This document shows, one piece after another, positions 46,901 to 57,261 of a DNA stretch of 64,000 nt; position 1 is the stretch's first letter, and each line of letters starts with the position of its first letter. The stretch lies in NCBI RefSeq assembly GCF_015732185.1, contig NZ_WIQM01000016.1, positions 1 to 64,000 of the forward strand, read 5' to 3'. The notes beneath the pieces are model-generated. The model saw only the letters and a program-made list of their open reading frames with translations. It made no database searches and had not been told where the DNA came from. Both the position numbers and the translations under genes were made by a program. This stretch comes from Pectinatus haikarae (lineage in GTDB: Bacteria > Bacillota > Negativicutes > Selenomonadales > Selenomonadaceae).

Positions 46901-49414
46901 TTGGTTGAATTACTAGCTCCTGCCGGAACATGGGAATCTTTGAAAGCAGCTGTAGAAAGCGGTGCTGATGCCGTCTATTTATCAGGGAAGACTTTTGGCG
47001 CACGTGCTTTTGCTGATAATTTTAATAAGAAAGAGTTACAAAAAGCTGTTGATTTTGCGCATATGCGCAATGTAGCAATACATGTGACAGTAAACACGCT
47101 GGTAGATAACAGCGAGCTGTCTGATCTTGCCGATTATCTCGTTTTCCTTTATTCCATTGGTGTTGATGCAATTATTGTTCAGGATCTTGGCGTAGCGAAA
47201 ATAGCCTGCTCCGTTGCTCCAAAACTGACTCTTCACGCCAGTACCCAGATGAGTGTCAATAATCTTGACAGTGTAAAAATGCTGGAAAAAATGAATTTCA
47301 GCAGAGTGGTCTTGGCCAGAGAGGTCAGCCTCGAAAATATAAAATTTATATGTCGGCATACGCATATTGAAATAGAAACTTTCATCCACGGCGCTATCTG
47401 TGTATGCTATTCAGGACAATGTCTCATGAGCAGTATGATAGGCGGCAGAAGCGGTAACAGAGGCCGCTGCGCACAGCCTTGCAGACTTCCTTATACTCTT
47501 GTTGATGAAAAGGGAACGGACCTTTTACAGAACGCGGATGCCGGACAATATCTGCTCAGCCCGCGCGATATGAATACTTTTGATATTATTCCAAAGCTTA
47601 TTGAAGCCGGCATCTCATCCTTTAAAATAGAGGGACGCATGAAAAAACCGGAATATGTCGCAATAGTAGTGGATGCCTATCGTAAAAAAATAGATTCTTA
47701 TTATAAGTCTGTTTCTTTTCAAGAAAAAGAGGTAAAAAAAGAACTCAGCCAAATATTTAATCGTGATTTTACAACTGCATATTTATTGGATCGGCCCGGC
47801 AGAAAAATGATCAGTGACAGCAAACCCAATAACCGTGGTTTACTCATAGGCCGTGTCCAAAAATACGATAAGCAGACATATATTGCCGACATAAAACTTA
47901 CCGGAGATTTGAATAAAGGCGACAAAATTGATTTCTGGGTAAAAATCGGCGGACGTGTAAATACTAATGTAACGGAATTAAAAATCAGCGGTAAAAATGT
48001 AGAATCTGCACATAATGGCGAAATAGTCAGTATAAAATTACCGGGACACGTTCAAGAACACGATCGTGTGTTTAAAATTCTTGATTCCAAGCTGAACGAA
48101 AAAGCAAAGGCTTTTTTCAACAGCAGTGATCCCGTGCGCAAACTGCCGCTTGATATCAAAATCACCGCACATATCGGCGAGGCGGTGAAAATTGATATGA
48201 CAGACGGCGATGAACTGAATAGCAGTTACACTGCTGATTTTATCGCTGAAAAGGCCTTAAAAAGACCGCTTACTTACGAAACAACCATAAAACAGATGGA
48301 TCGTCTGGGCAATACTATTTACTACTTACGTAATTTAGATTGCGATATTGATGATTCTGTGATGGTGCCAATGAGTATTTTAAATGACATTCGCCGTCAG
48401 GCAGTGAATATTCTTGAACAAAAACGTTTGCAGCGATTTATTCCACAGGAAACAGCCATATCCGATACATGGAAACAATCGCTGCTGCCAGTGAGAAACC
48501 GTGAAAAGCATGCGGTAAAATTAGTTGTGGCAGTTGATAATATCAAAAAGCTGAATGCAGCTTTAAAGGGCGGCTGCGACGGGGTGTTATTCGGTGGTGA
48601 CTCTTATAGTCATCAGAGTATCACTGAGGAAGAATACACAAATGCCGTTTTGCTGTGCAAAAATGCAGATACGCCGATTTATCTCTCCATGCCTCGTATA
48701 TTGCGGCAGGAACAGTCCGGTGTCGCAGAAATGTTTTTCCGGAATCTTTCTGCTGAAAAGTTTTCCGGAATTTATGTGCACAGTATCGGTCAAATAGAAC
48801 ATATACAAAATTTATGTGCTCAATATGATATAAAACTGCCCATCTGGACAGATTACTCAATGAATATCTTCAACAATGCCGCAATAAAGTTTTTACAGGA
48901 ACAGAATATATCCGGCTGCATGCTGTCCCCTGAATTGAATATGCAGCAAATAAAAGCTGTGCTAAAATGCTCTTCTTTGCCGCTGGAAGTATTTGTACAA
49001 GGCAATATTGAGCTTATGGTTTCCGAGTATTGTTTGCCCGGCAGTTTTCTTGGCAGTCTGGACACAGGAAAATGCAGCGCACCGTGTGCCAGCGGTAAAT
49101 TTTATATAAAAGATCGAAAAAATGAACACTTTCCCGTTGTCACTGATCAATTTTGCCATATGCATGTGCTTAACGGCAGAGAACTCGTTATGCTGTCACA
49201 TGTACCTGATTTATGTGAACTTGGTCTGGAGAGATTGCGCATAGACGGCAGATATATGAACAGCACCAAATTACATGAGACCGTAAAGCTTTACAGGGAA
49301 GTTATTTCTAAAGGCAAATATCATAAAATATTTCAGAATGATCTCGTTGAAAATATTGAGGGAACTAATTTTACACGTGGTCACTTTTTCCGCGGCATTT
49401 TGAGCAACGATTAA
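46901..49414 (+). CDS. U32-family peptidase / RlhA-like protein with C-terminal extension
   Basis: About 837 residues from TTG 46901 (GGAGG 7 bases upstream). The N-terminal U32 domain has VELLAPAGTWESLKAAVESG, ADAVYLSGKTFGARAF, LHASTQMSV, ETFIHGAICVCYSGQC, and GRSGNRGRCAQPCRLPY with the Cys cluster seen in this family. A middle domain and a second U32-like half follow (about 540-837), with Cys in APCASGKFYI. Members act as collagenase-like peptidases or, as RlhA in E. coli, in hydroxylation of 23S rRNA C2501. The double-domain length fits the RlhA/YdcP-like group. Confidence 0.88.
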   Translation: MVELLAPAGTWESLKAAVESGADAVYLSGKTFGARAFADNFNKKELQKAVDFAHMRNVAIHVTVNTLVDNSELSDLADYLVFLYSIGVDAIIVQDLGVAKIACSVAPKLTLHASTQMSVNNLDSVKMLEKMNFSRVVLAREVSLENIKFICRHTHIEIETFIHGAICVCYSGQCLMSSMIGGRSGNRGRCAQPCRLPYTLVDEKGTDLLQNADAGQYLLSPRDMNTFDIIPKLIEAGISSFKIEGRMKKPEYVAIVVDAYRKKIDSYYKSVSFQEKEVKKELSQIFNRDFTTAYLLDRPGRKMISDSKPNNRGLLIGRVQKYDKQTYIADIKLTGDLNKGDKIDFWVKIGGRVNTNVTELKISGKNVESAHNGEIVSIKLPGHVQEHDRVFKILDSKLNEKAKAFFNSSDPVRKLPLDIKITAHIGEAVKIDMTDGDELNSSYTADFIAEKALKRPLTYETTIKQMDRLGNTIYYLRNLDCDIDDSVMVPMSILNDIRRQAVNILEQKRLQRFIPQETAISDTWKQSLLPVRNREKHAVKLVVAVDNIKKLNAALKGGCDGVLFGGDSYSHQSITEEEYTNAVLLCKNADTPIYLSMPRILRQEQSGVAEMFFRNLSAEKFSGIYVHSIGQIEHIQNLCAQYDIKLPIWTDYSMNIFNNAAIKFLQEQNISGCMLSPELNMQQIKAVLKCSSLPLEVFVQGNIELMVSEYCLPGSFLGSLDTGKCSAPCASGKFYIKDRKNEHFPVVTDQFCHMHVLNGRELVMLSHVPDLCELGLERLRIDGRYMNSTKLHETVKLYREVISKGKYHKIFQNDLVENIEGTNFTRGHFFRGILSND

Positions 49415-49424
49415 TGGAGAATAT

Positions 49425-51797
49425 ATGGAACAGTCAACTCTGAAAACACTTCAGTACAACAAAATTATTGATAGACTCAGTTCGAAATCCCACACTACAC
49501 AGGGCAGAGAAATAATAAAAAATCTTCTTCCGTCGGACGACTTTGAAGATGCATGTGGAAATTTGCATTATACAGAAGAAGCCGTTGCCGTATTGCATGA
49601 AAGTGAGCCCCCCTTTGGTGGAATAGCTGACATCCGCCCGGCACTGAAAAAGGCATCTATGGGTATTGTCCTGGAAGCGGAGATCTTGGTGGATATATCC
49701 GGCACAATGTATGGCATGCGTAATATAAAAAAATTTTTCAAAGAGTGTCCTGTCGAATGCCCGGAACTTAAAAGCTGGGCGGTTTTAATAGAGATTTTGG
49801 GCCAGCTTGAAAACGAAATAAATTCTGTTGTTGATGAACATGGCTTTGTGCAGGATACTGCCAGCAACGAACTCTATCGTATCAGAGCTGCCATAAAAAC
49901 GGCAAAGAACAGAGTAAAATCGACAATCGATAATATTCTTAAAAATACCGATATGCAGAAATTTTTTCAGGAAAATATAGTTACCGTTCGCGACGACAGG
50001 TATGTTATACCCATAAAACAGGAATATCGACAATTTTTCCCGGGGATAATCCATGATCAATCGTCAAGCGGTTCAACCCTTTTTATTGAACCCCTGTCTA
50101 TCGCCGCTTTAAACAACGATATAAAGCAATACACGCTGAACGAAAAAAAAGAAATTGAACGTATTTTGAAAATAATTTCTGTAAAAATTGCCAAAAATGC
50201 TGACCTTCTGCAGCAAAATTGCCATTTTATTGCCCAGTTGGATTTTACTTTTGCTAAAGCAAAACTGGCGTTGGAAATGAAAGCCTCGTGCCCTGTTTTA
50301 AATGAAAAGCATCAAACAGATCTGCTCAAAGCCCGCCATCCTCTGCTGGAACAGAAATCGATAGTCCCCATTGATATCAAAATAGGTTTTTCTTATAAAA
50401 CACTGCTGATCACGGGACCAAATACCGGCGGTAAAACCGTCAGCCTAAAGACACTTGGCCTTCTTGCGGCAATGGCACAGTCGGGACTTTTTATACCGGC
50501 TGAAGACGGTTCTAAGCTTGCATTTTATCCGCAAATATTTGCCAATATAGGCGATGAACAAAGTATTGAACAAAACCTCAGCACATTCTCAGCACATATA
50601 ACACACATAATAAATATTTTGGCTAATGCAGGAGCAAACGATCTGGTCTTGCTGGATGAGCTGGGCTCAGGCACTGATCCTGAAGAGGGTGCATCATTGG
50701 CCATGGCTGTGTTGGAAAAGTTCATGGAAATGAATGTATCTGTGGTTGCAACGACACATTATAACGAGCTGAAAACATTTGCCTACAGCCATGAAAATAT
50801 AGAAAATGCCAGTGTCGAATTTGACATAAAGACCTTAAAACCCACATACAGGCTGCTGATTGGTATTCCCGGCGCCAGTAACGCTTTTGCCATAAGCAGC
50901 AGGCTTGGCCTTGCCGACTCAATAATCCTGCGGGCTAAACAACTTATCAGGGCTGATCATGCCAATTTTGAAAATGTACTTAACAGACTTGAATCAGAAA
51001 AACTCATTTATGAGCAGAAAAATGCTGTTATCCTCGAAAAAGAGCGGCATATATTCAGTTTAGAAAAAAAACTTATAGAACAAAAGGAAGAACTTTCCCG
51101 AAAAAAAAATCAGTCTATAAAAAAAGCTCAAAAAGACTGTTTTGCTGTATTGCGTGATACCAGAAGACAGGCCGAAACAATAATTAAAGAACTAAAAGCC
51201 CAATTCAATGACTCCGGCATAAAAAAACGTCAGGATACGATACAGGCAGCAAGAGAAAAATTACAGGCAGGGCTTGGAAAATTCAACAGAATTGAGCAGG
51301 ATATTTCGCCGGTGCAGGGAATAGCTGCTGATCCTCATAAAATAAAACCTGGGGATATTGTATTTTTGAAAAACATCCAAAAACAAGGCACTGTGGGCGA
51401 GGTCACTGGCAATGAATTTGTTATTTTACTCGGTGGATTGAAAACCACAGTTAAAGCTAAAAATTGCCTTTTTATTTCTTCCGCTCAAAAAACACCGCAG
51501 GAAACCCATCCGGTGGCAAGAAGTAATTTTTCACAAACAGACAAAACAGCCGCAATAAGCCGCCAAATTGATATACGCGGCATGATGGTATCAGATGCGC
51601 AGGAAATATTGGACAAATATATTGATGATGCCGTCATGGCCGGATTAAAACAGATCATCATCATTCATGGCAAGGGGACTGGTGCTCTGCGCAAGGGTAT
51701 ACATGAATATTTAAAAAACCACCGCAGTGTTTTTTCCTATTCTTTGGCTGACATAAATGAAGGCGGCAGCGGCGCAACTGTCGTCCAGCTGCAATAA
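49425..51797 (+). CDS. mutS2: MutS2 (RqcU) ATPase with Smr endonuclease domain
   Basis: This 790-residue protein has MutS core helices, Walker A ITGPNTGGKTVSLKTLG, Walker B LVLLDELGSGTDPEEG, a long coiled-coil insert (about 515-640) and a C-terminal Smr domain (about 715-790, IDIRGMMVSDAQEIL and IIHGKGTGALRKGIHEYL). It acts in suppression of recombination and, in Bacillus, in splitting collided ribosomes. It starts 10 bases after the U32 gene. Confidence 0.97.
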   Translation: MEQSTLKTLQYNKIIDRLSSKSHTTQGREIIKNLLPSDDFEDACGNLHYTEEAVAVLHESEPPFGGIADIRPALKKASMGIVLEAEILVDISGTMYGMRNIKKFFKECPVECPELKSWAVLIEILGQLENEINSVVDEHGFVQDTASNELYRIRAAIKTAKNRVKSTIDNILKNTDMQKFFQENIVTVRDDRYVIPIKQEYRQFFPGIIHDQSSSGSTLFIEPLSIAALNNDIKQYTLNEKKEIERILKIISVKIAKNADLLQQNCHFIAQLDFTFAKAKLALEMKASCPVLNEKHQTDLLKARHPLLEQKSIVPIDIKIGFSYKTLLITGPNTGGKTVSLKTLGLLAAMAQSGLFIPAEDGSKLAFYPQIFANIGDEQSIEQNLSTFSAHITHIINILANAGANDLVLLDELGSGTDPEEGASLAMAVLEKFMEMNVSVVATTHYNELKTFAYSHENIENASVEFDIKTLKPTYRLLIGIPGASNAFAISSRLGLADSIILRAKQLIRADHANFENVLNRLESEKLIYEQKNAVILEKERHIFSLEKKLIEQKEELSRKKNQSIKKAQKDCFAVLRDTRRQAETIIKELKAQFNDSGIKKRQDTIQAAREKLQAGLGKFNRIEQDISPVQGIAADPHKIKPGDIVFLKNIQKQGTVGEVTGNEFVILLGGLKTTVKAKNCLFISSAQKTPQETHPVARSNFSQTDKTAAISRQIDIRGMMVSDAQEILDKYIDDAVMAGLKQIIIIHGKGTGALRKGIHEYLKNHRSVFSYSLADINEGGSGATVVQLQ

Positions 51798-51817
51798 CTG
51801 CCCCATTCATAAAATAC

Positions 51818-51849
51818 CTTACAGGCAGCTGATTTCCAGAACCTGTAAG
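51818..51849. repeat. Inverted repeat between mutS2 and the PBP gene
   Basis: CTTACAGG (51818-51825) and CCTGTAAG (51842-51849) form a perfect 8-base stem with a 16-base loop. No T-run follows, so it is weak as a terminator. Confidence 0.45.
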
Positions 51850-51934
51850 TGGTAACATTGTAAAATTTATGGTATTATATCATTTGATATTCAAATTTAT
51901 TTTATATGTTCATTTTTCACTTAGGAGGGTATGC

Positions 51935-54049
51935 ATGAGCAACCGTACACAAACGCCGGCTCGTCGCTCGGGTAACGGCGGCTGGCAGAAAACAGCATCT
52001 ATTGCCGTCGTAATTTTGGTTGTCATGGTCATTGGCGTTGGTTGTGGTTTCTTGACTGCAACAATAAATACAAAACCAGACATGCTTCATAATATTGAAC
52101 CACCAGCTTCATCTCAGATTTATGATATCAATGGTAATTTGATAGAAACAGTACACGCAGTGGAAAATCGCGTTCCTGTGCCTATCGCGAAAATACCGCC
52201 TGCCCTGCAGAATGCTTTTATAGCAAACGAGGATGCGCGTTTTTATGATCACTTCGGCATAGATCCTCGCGGCATACTGAGAGCTATCTGGGCAAATCTA
52301 ACCAATAAAGAAATCGCAGAGGGCGGCAGCACCATCACACAACAGCTGGCAAAGAATGCGTATCTGACACAGGACCGTACATGGACACGAAAAATACAGG
52401 AAGTATTTTTAGCACTTCAGCTTGAGCAAAAATATACAAAAAAAGAAATTCTGGAAATGTATCTGAATCAAATTTATTTTGGGCAGGGGGCTTATGGTGC
52501 TCAAGCCGCAGCACAAACATATTTCGGCAAAGACGTATCTGAGCTTGATTTATCGGAATGTGCTATGCTTGCAGGAATTCCGCGCAGTCCTAATTACTAT
52601 TCTCCCCTTAACAATCTGGCTGCTGCCAAGGAACGCAAGACAGTCGTACTTGAACAAATGAAAAAATACGACTATATAACACAGGCTCAACTTGCCCAGG
52701 CTGATAAGGAAGAACTAAAGCTCAGCTCCGGAAAAAAACAAACGGAAGAAGATAATACTGCTTCATATTTTATTGATTATGTCACGCAATCCTTGATAGA
52801 TAAATATGGCGCCGACAAGGTATACAAAGAAGGCTTGCAGATATACACAACCATAGACATGAGTATGCAGCGTGATGCAGAAGCAGCAATGAAAAATCTT
52901 CCAAATTCACGTAAAGATCAAAATGGTCTTGAACAGCCGCAGGGTGCTCTTGTTTCAATCGATCCGCACACAGGATATATAAAGGCTATGGTCGGCGGCC
53001 GCGGCACCGACAAATTCAACAGAGCGACCATGGCTGTACGCCAGCCCGGCTCGTCTTTTAAGCCGTTTGTTTTTGCCACTGCCTTTGAAAATAACATGAC
53101 CCCGAATACGCAGGTAGATGACAGTCCTGTAAAAATTGGTTCATGGGAACCGCAGAATGATGACCGGCGTTTCCGTGGCATAGTAAATATAAGGCAGATC
53201 GCCACACACTCAATAAATGTGCCTACTGTTAAACTGGCTTATTCCTTAGGAATAGATAATGTATTGGCAACCGCTCAAAATTTGGGAATCTCTACGCTGG
53301 TTATGGACGGCAGCAAAAATGACAGAAACCTGGCTACTGTTCTGGGAGGATTGACAAAGGGCGTCACTCCGTTGGAGATGGCAGCTGCCTACAGCGCTTT
53401 CGATAATAAAGGGATATACATCAAACCAACAGCCATAATAAAAATAGTAGACCGCAACGGCAAGACCATCGAACAGCATCGTCCTGAAGAGCATAAAGCA
53501 ATAAGCGAGCATAGTGCGGATGTTTTGACAAGTGTACTGCAAAATGCAATCACCGAAGGTACGGGTACAAGAGCAAATATCGGCCGTCCGGCCGCCGGTA
53601 AGACAGGCACTACCGACAATTCGCAGGATGCATGGTTCATAGGTTATACCCCTGAACTGGTAACTGCTGTCTGGATCGGCTGTGATGACAATGCCAAAAT
53701 GCCCGGAATGTATGGAGGCACAACCCCTGCATTAATTTGGAAAACATTTATGTCTAAGGCTCTGTCAGGAACAAAAGCAACTGAATTTGCACAAAGCGCT
53801 CCTTCTGGCACGGGAACCAGTCAGATCCATACCGACTTGGATAAAGAGAAGGTTTTGCCAAAAGATAAAAATGATGCCAAAAATAGCGCGCAGTCAGCTG
53901 ATAAAAATAAAGATGACGAGAAGAATAATCCAAAGACAGACAGCAGCGCAAAAACCAGCCCAGGAACCAAACCGACTCCGGCCATGCCTCAGGAGGCACC
54001 GGCAGTTCAACCCGGACCGGGTGAACAAAGCGGAAAAGGACAAAACTAA
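51935..54049 (+). CDS. Class A penicillin-binding protein (PBP1A)
   Basis: About 704 residues from ATG 51935 (TTAGGAGGG site). It has an N-terminal membrane anchor (about 22-45) and a glycosyltransferase domain with FIANEDARFYDHFGID, GGSTITQQLAKNAYL and EMYLNQIYFGQGAYG. The transpeptidase domain has the catalytic SxxK in RQPGSSFKPFVF, the SxN in HSINVPTVK and KTGTTDNSQDAW. A Lys/Asp/Ser/Pro/Gln-rich disordered tail of about 90 residues follows. It builds and cross-links peptidoglycan. The tyrS gene follows after 16 bases. Confidence 0.95.
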   Translation: MSNRTQTPARRSGNGGWQKTASIAVVILVVMVIGVGCGFLTATINTKPDMLHNIEPPASSQIYDINGNLIETVHAVENRVPVPIAKIPPALQNAFIANEDARFYDHFGIDPRGILRAIWANLTNKEIAEGGSTITQQLAKNAYLTQDRTWTRKIQEVFLALQLEQKYTKKEILEMYLNQIYFGQGAYGAQAAAQTYFGKDVSELDLSECAMLAGIPRSPNYYSPLNNLAAAKERKTVVLEQMKKYDYITQAQLAQADKEELKLSSGKKQTEEDNTASYFIDYVTQSLIDKYGADKVYKEGLQIYTTIDMSMQRDAEAAMKNLPNSRKDQNGLEQPQGALVSIDPHTGYIKAMVGGRGTDKFNRATMAVRQPGSSFKPFVFATAFENNMTPNTQVDDSPVKIGSWEPQNDDRRFRGIVNIRQIATHSINVPTVKLAYSLGIDNVLATAQNLGISTLVMDGSKNDRNLATVLGGLTKGVTPLEMAAAYSAFDNKGIYIKPTAIIKIVDRNGKTIEQHRPEEHKAISEHSADVLTSVLQNAITEGTGTRANIGRPAAGKTGTTDNSQDAWFIGYTPELVTAVWIGCDDNAKMPGMYGGTTPALIWKTFMSKALSGTKATEFAQSAPSGTGTSQIHTDLDKEKVLPKDKNDAKNSAQSADKNKDDEKNNPKTDSSAKTSPGTKPTPAMPQEAPAVQPGPGEQSGKGQN

Positions 54050-54065
54050 TTGAGGAGGACTTTGA

Positions 54066-55289
54066 TTGAACGTATATGACGTACTAAAGGAGCGCGGCTA
54101 TATTGCTCAGGCTACTCACGAAGAGGAAATAAGAGCACTTTTGGCAAATGAAAAGGTGTCTTTTTATATCGGTTTTGATCCTACCGCCGACAGCCTGCAT
54201 GTGGGACATTTTTTGGGCATGATGGTAATGGCTCACATGCAGCGTGCAGGACATCGTCCTATCTGCCTGATAGGCGGAGGAACGGGCACTGTCGGTGATC
54301 CTTCCGGCAGAACAGATATGCGCCAAATGCTCACGGACGACATTATAGAACACAATTGCAATTGCTTTAAAAAACAACTGCAGCGCTTTATTGAATTTGA
54401 TGAAGGCAAAGCTCTTATGGTAAATAACGGAGACTGGCTGCGCAAACTCAACTATATAGAGATGCTTCGAGACATAGGTCCACATTTTTCTGTCAATCGC
54501 ATGCTTGCTGCGGAATGTTATAAACAGCGTCTGGAAAAAGGCCTGACTTTTCTGGAATTCAATTATATGATAATGCAGGCATATGATTTTATGGAACTTA
54601 ACCGTCGGTACAACTGTAAAATGGAGATGGGCGGTGACGATCAATGGTCTAATATAATTGCCGGCGTGGAACTATTGCGCCGCAAATATGAGACACCTGC
54701 ATATGGGCTGACCTTCACTTTGCTTACAACAAGTGAAGGCAAAAAAATGGGGAAAACAGCAAAAGGTGCTTTATGGCTTGATCCATCTAAAACTTCTCCT
54801 TATGAATTTTATCAATACTGGCGCAATGTAAATGATTCGGATGTAAAAAACTGTCTGTCATTGCTTACATTTCTGCCTATGGAAGAGGTAATCAGGCTGA
54901 GCAGTCTGGAAAACGAACAGATAAACGAAGCTAAAAAAGTTTTAGCCTACGAGATTACTAAAATAGTGCATGGTGAAGAAGAAGCAGCTAAAGCACAGGA
55001 AGCTGCAAAAGCTCTATTCAGCGGCCAGGGTGTTCTTGATAATGCTCCTTCCTTAAAAATATCTGCAGAAATGCTGGGCAGCAGGCTGCTGGATCTGCTG
55101 GTAGAGGCAAAAGTATTTGCTTCTAAAGGAGAGGCAAAACGTATTATTCAGCAAAGCGGCCTTTCCCTAAACAATGAAAAAATAAGTGACATTGACAGAT
55201 TGCTAACATCAGCTGATTTTTCTGATGGATTCTGCATGTTGAAAAAAGGCAAGAAAAAGCATTACCGGCTGACCCTAAGCAATAATTGA
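54066..55289 (+). CDS. tyrS: Tyrosyl-tRNA synthetase
   Basis: This 407-residue protein starts at TTG 54066 with a GAGGAGG site. The class I core has the HIGH-like [39 protein letters not shown] and a KMSKS-like [15 protein letters not shown]; an S4 RNA-binding domain lies at the C-terminus ([20 protein letters not shown]). It charges tRNA-Tyr. Only 16 bases separate it from the PBP gene, so there is no room for the T-box leader that often controls tyrS in Firmicutes. Confidence 0.97.
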   Translation: MNVYDVLKERGYIAQATHEEEIRALLANEKVSFYIGFDPTADSLHVGHFLGMMVMAHMQRAGHRPICLIGGGTGTVGDPSGRTDMRQMLTDDIIEHNCNCFKKQLQRFIEFDEGKALMVNNGDWLRKLNYIEMLRDIGPHFSVNRMLAAECYKQRLEKGLTFLEFNYMIMQAYDFMELNRRYNCKMEMGGDDQWSNIIAGVELLRRKYETPAYGLTFTLLTTSEGKKMGKTAKGALWLDPSKTSPYEFYQYWRNVNDSDVKNCLSLLTFLPMEEVIRLSSLENEQINEAKKVLAYEITKIVHGEEEAAKAQEAAKALFSGQGVLDNAPSLKISAEMLGSRLLDLLVEAKVFASKGEAKRIIQQSGLSLNNEKISDIDRLLTSADFSDGFCMLKKGKKKHYRLTLSNN

Positions 55290-55340
55290 TCAACAGCTAA
55301 CATTTGAAGCATAAATACTAATTTATATGAGGTGTAATAA

Positions 55341-56072
55341 ATGTCAGGACATTCAAAATGGGCAAATATAAAAAGGAAAAAAGGAGCAAATGATGCAATT
55401 CGCGGAAAAGTGACCACAAAAATAGGCCGTGAAATAACTGTTGCTGTCCGCATGGGCGGCGGTGACCCGATAGGCAATATGCGTTTAAAACTGGCTCTTT
55501 CCAAAGCTAAGGCAAACAATATTCCCAAAGACAATATTCAACGCGCCATCCAAAAAGGATTGGGGGCTGCTGACGGCAGCAACTACGAAGAATTTGTCTA
55601 TGAAGGTTACGGTCCGGGCGGCAGCGCCGTCATGCTTGATATAATGACAGACAATCGCAACCGGACCGCAGCCGATATCCGCCATCTTTTTTCCAAATTC
55701 GGCGGAAATCTCGGGGAAACCGGCTGTGTGGGCTGGATGTTCAAACAAAAAGCCGTTTTTCTGATAGACAAGGAAAGTTATGACGATGAAGAAGCGTTGA
55801 TGACGATCGCTCTTGATGCCGGTGCCGAGGACTTTAAAGCAGAAGAAGATTCTTTTGAAATAACGGCAGAACCCAATGATTTCGATGCCGTCATGCAAGT
55901 ACTTGAGGACAATAAAATCGACACCGTCCAGGCTGAAATAACTATGGTGCCTGATACTACAGTTGCGCTTACAGGAAAAGATGCTGACAAAATGCTCGCA
56001 CTCGTTGATGCTCTTGAAGAACACGATGATGTGCAAAATGTATATGGCAATTATGAAATCGAAGAAGAGTAA
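55341..56072 (+). CDS. yebC: YebC/PmpR family regulatory protein
   Basis: This 243-residue protein begins MSGHSKWANIKRKKGANDA, with VAVRMGGGDPIGNMRLK, NIPKDNIQRAIQKG, YEGYGPGGSAVMLDIMTDNRNRT and an acidic C-terminus. YebC proteins act as DNA-binding regulators, and some relieve ribosome stalling at polyproline stretches. The place directly before ruvC is conserved in many bacteria. Confidence 0.97.
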   Translation: MSGHSKWANIKRKKGANDAIRGKVTTKIGREITVAVRMGGGDPIGNMRLKLALSKAKANNIPKDNIQRAIQKGLGAADGSNYEEFVYEGYGPGGSAVMLDIMTDNRNRTAADIRHLFSKFGGNLGETGCVGWMFKQKAVFLIDKESYDDEEALMTIALDAGAEDFKAEEDSFEITAEPNDFDAVMQVLEDNKIDTVQAEITMVPDTTVALTGKDADKMLALVDALEEHDDVQNVYGNYEIEEE

Positions 56073-56078
56073 TCAATT

Positions 56079-56570
56079 ATGCTGGCATTAGGAATAGATC
56101 CCGGTACCGCAATATGCGGCTACGGATTCGTTGAACTTACGGGAAGCCATCTCAGGGCGATTGAATACGGTGCTATAACGACAAGCTCAAAAGCCAGGCC
56201 GCAGGATCGTCTCCTGAAAATTCACGAGGAACTTACTGCACTACTGGAAAAATACACCCCAGACGTTATGGGAGTTGAACAACTGTTCTTCAATCGTAAT
56301 GTAACAACAGCCATTCCTGTGGGGCAGGCACGCGGCATCATTCTCTTGGCTGCCGCACAAAACAATATTGATTTGGTTGAACGGACCCCGCTGCAAATAA
56401 AACAATCGGTAGTCGGCTATGGTAAAGCCACCAAAGAACAGGTAATATATATGGTCAGGAAAATATTGAACCTGCCCCATCCGCCGCATCCCGATGATGT
56501 GGCAGATGCTCTTGCCGTAGCTATTTGCACTACACATTGCATCAATAATATACTATGGCGCAATCGCTGA
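56079..56570 (+). CDS. ruvC: Holliday junction resolvase RuvC
   Basis: This 163-residue protein has LGIDPGTAICGYGFVE with the first catalytic Asp (D7), VEQLFFNRN with the Glu, ERTPLQIKQSVVGYGKATKEQ and PHPDDVADALAVA with the final Asp pair. It cleaves Holliday junctions bound by RuvAB. It starts 6 bases after yebC. Confidence 0.98.
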   Translation: MLALGIDPGTAICGYGFVELTGSHLRAIEYGAITTSSKARPQDRLLKIHEELTALLEKYTPDVMGVEQLFFNRNVTTAIPVGQARGIILLAAAQNNIDLVERTPLQIKQSVVGYGKATKEQVIYMVRKILNLPHPPHPDDVADALAVAICTTHCINNILWRNR

Positions 56571-56585
56571 TTCTAGGAGAAAAAT

Positions 56586-57188
56586 ATGATAGGCTATCTA
56601 CATGGCACAATAACTGAACTCTTCCCCGATTCCTGTTTTATAGATGTAAAAGGCGTCGGCTATCATACACTCATATCTTCAACTACACGCTCTCGTCTAA
56701 AAAAAGGGCAGGAAGCTATGGTATATACGTATCTTAATGTGCGTGAAGATGCTTTGCAGCTCTACGGCTTTTCATCGCATGCGGAGCATGATATATTCCT
56801 GCATTTGATATCAGTTTCAGGTATCGGACCAAAAGCAGCACTAAGCATTTTATCAGTGCTCTCTGCCGATAAAATTGTCTGGGCCGTACAGAACAAACAA
56901 ATATCTTTATTGACTACTGCTCCTGGAATAGGAAAAAAAACTGCGGAACGGATCATTTTAGAATTAAAAGATAAATTAAGCGATACACTCACAGACGGAG
57001 AAACTTTCAATGAAAATATTTCTCCGGAGGAAACTACGTCACAGCCTGATATTTGGACGGATGCAAAGCAAGCTCTGGCTTCTTTTGGCTATACGTCCCA
57101 GGAAATTTTCAGCACTTTAAAAAAGGCCGGACATCTCAATTCTGTGGAAGAAATTATAAAATTTGCGCTGAAAGATTTAAGCAGATAA
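56586..57188 (+). CDS. ruvA: Holliday junction DNA helicase subunit RuvA
   Basis: This 200-residue protein has the OB domain (MIGYLHGTITELFPDSCFID), GIGPKAALSILSVLSAD and TTAPGIGKKTAERIILELKDK as helix-hairpin-helix motifs, and C-terminal domain III (DAKQALASFGYTSQEI), which contacts RuvB. It starts 15 bases after ruvC. The usual next gene, ruvB, is absent; a strong terminator follows. Confidence 0.98.
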   Translation: MIGYLHGTITELFPDSCFIDVKGVGYHTLISSTTRSRLKKGQEAMVYTYLNVREDALQLYGFSSHAEHDIFLHLISVSGIGPKAALSILSVLSADKIVWAVQNKQISLLTTAPGIGKKTAERIILELKDKLSDTLTDGETFNENISPEETTSQPDIWTDAKQALASFGYTSQEIFSTLKKAGHLNSVEEIIKFALKDLSR

Positions 57189-57240
57189 ATAAAGTTCTTA
57201 TTTCAAACGGCTTCCCCGCTGAAATAAGAACTTTATTTAT
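57185..57240 (+). terminator. Terminator after ruvA
   Basis: A perfect 21-base palindromic stem (57185-57205 with 57220-57240, 14-base loop) begins at the ruvA stop codon. Its T-rich outer arm would allow termination in both directions. Confidence 0.88.
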
Positions 57241-57261
57241 CTGGAGAAAAGGAGTTATCCA

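Noticed and set aside
54084-54644. A 186-codon open frame on the minus strand
   Set aside because: It lies inside tyrS, which has unmistakable family motifs; the antisense frame has none.
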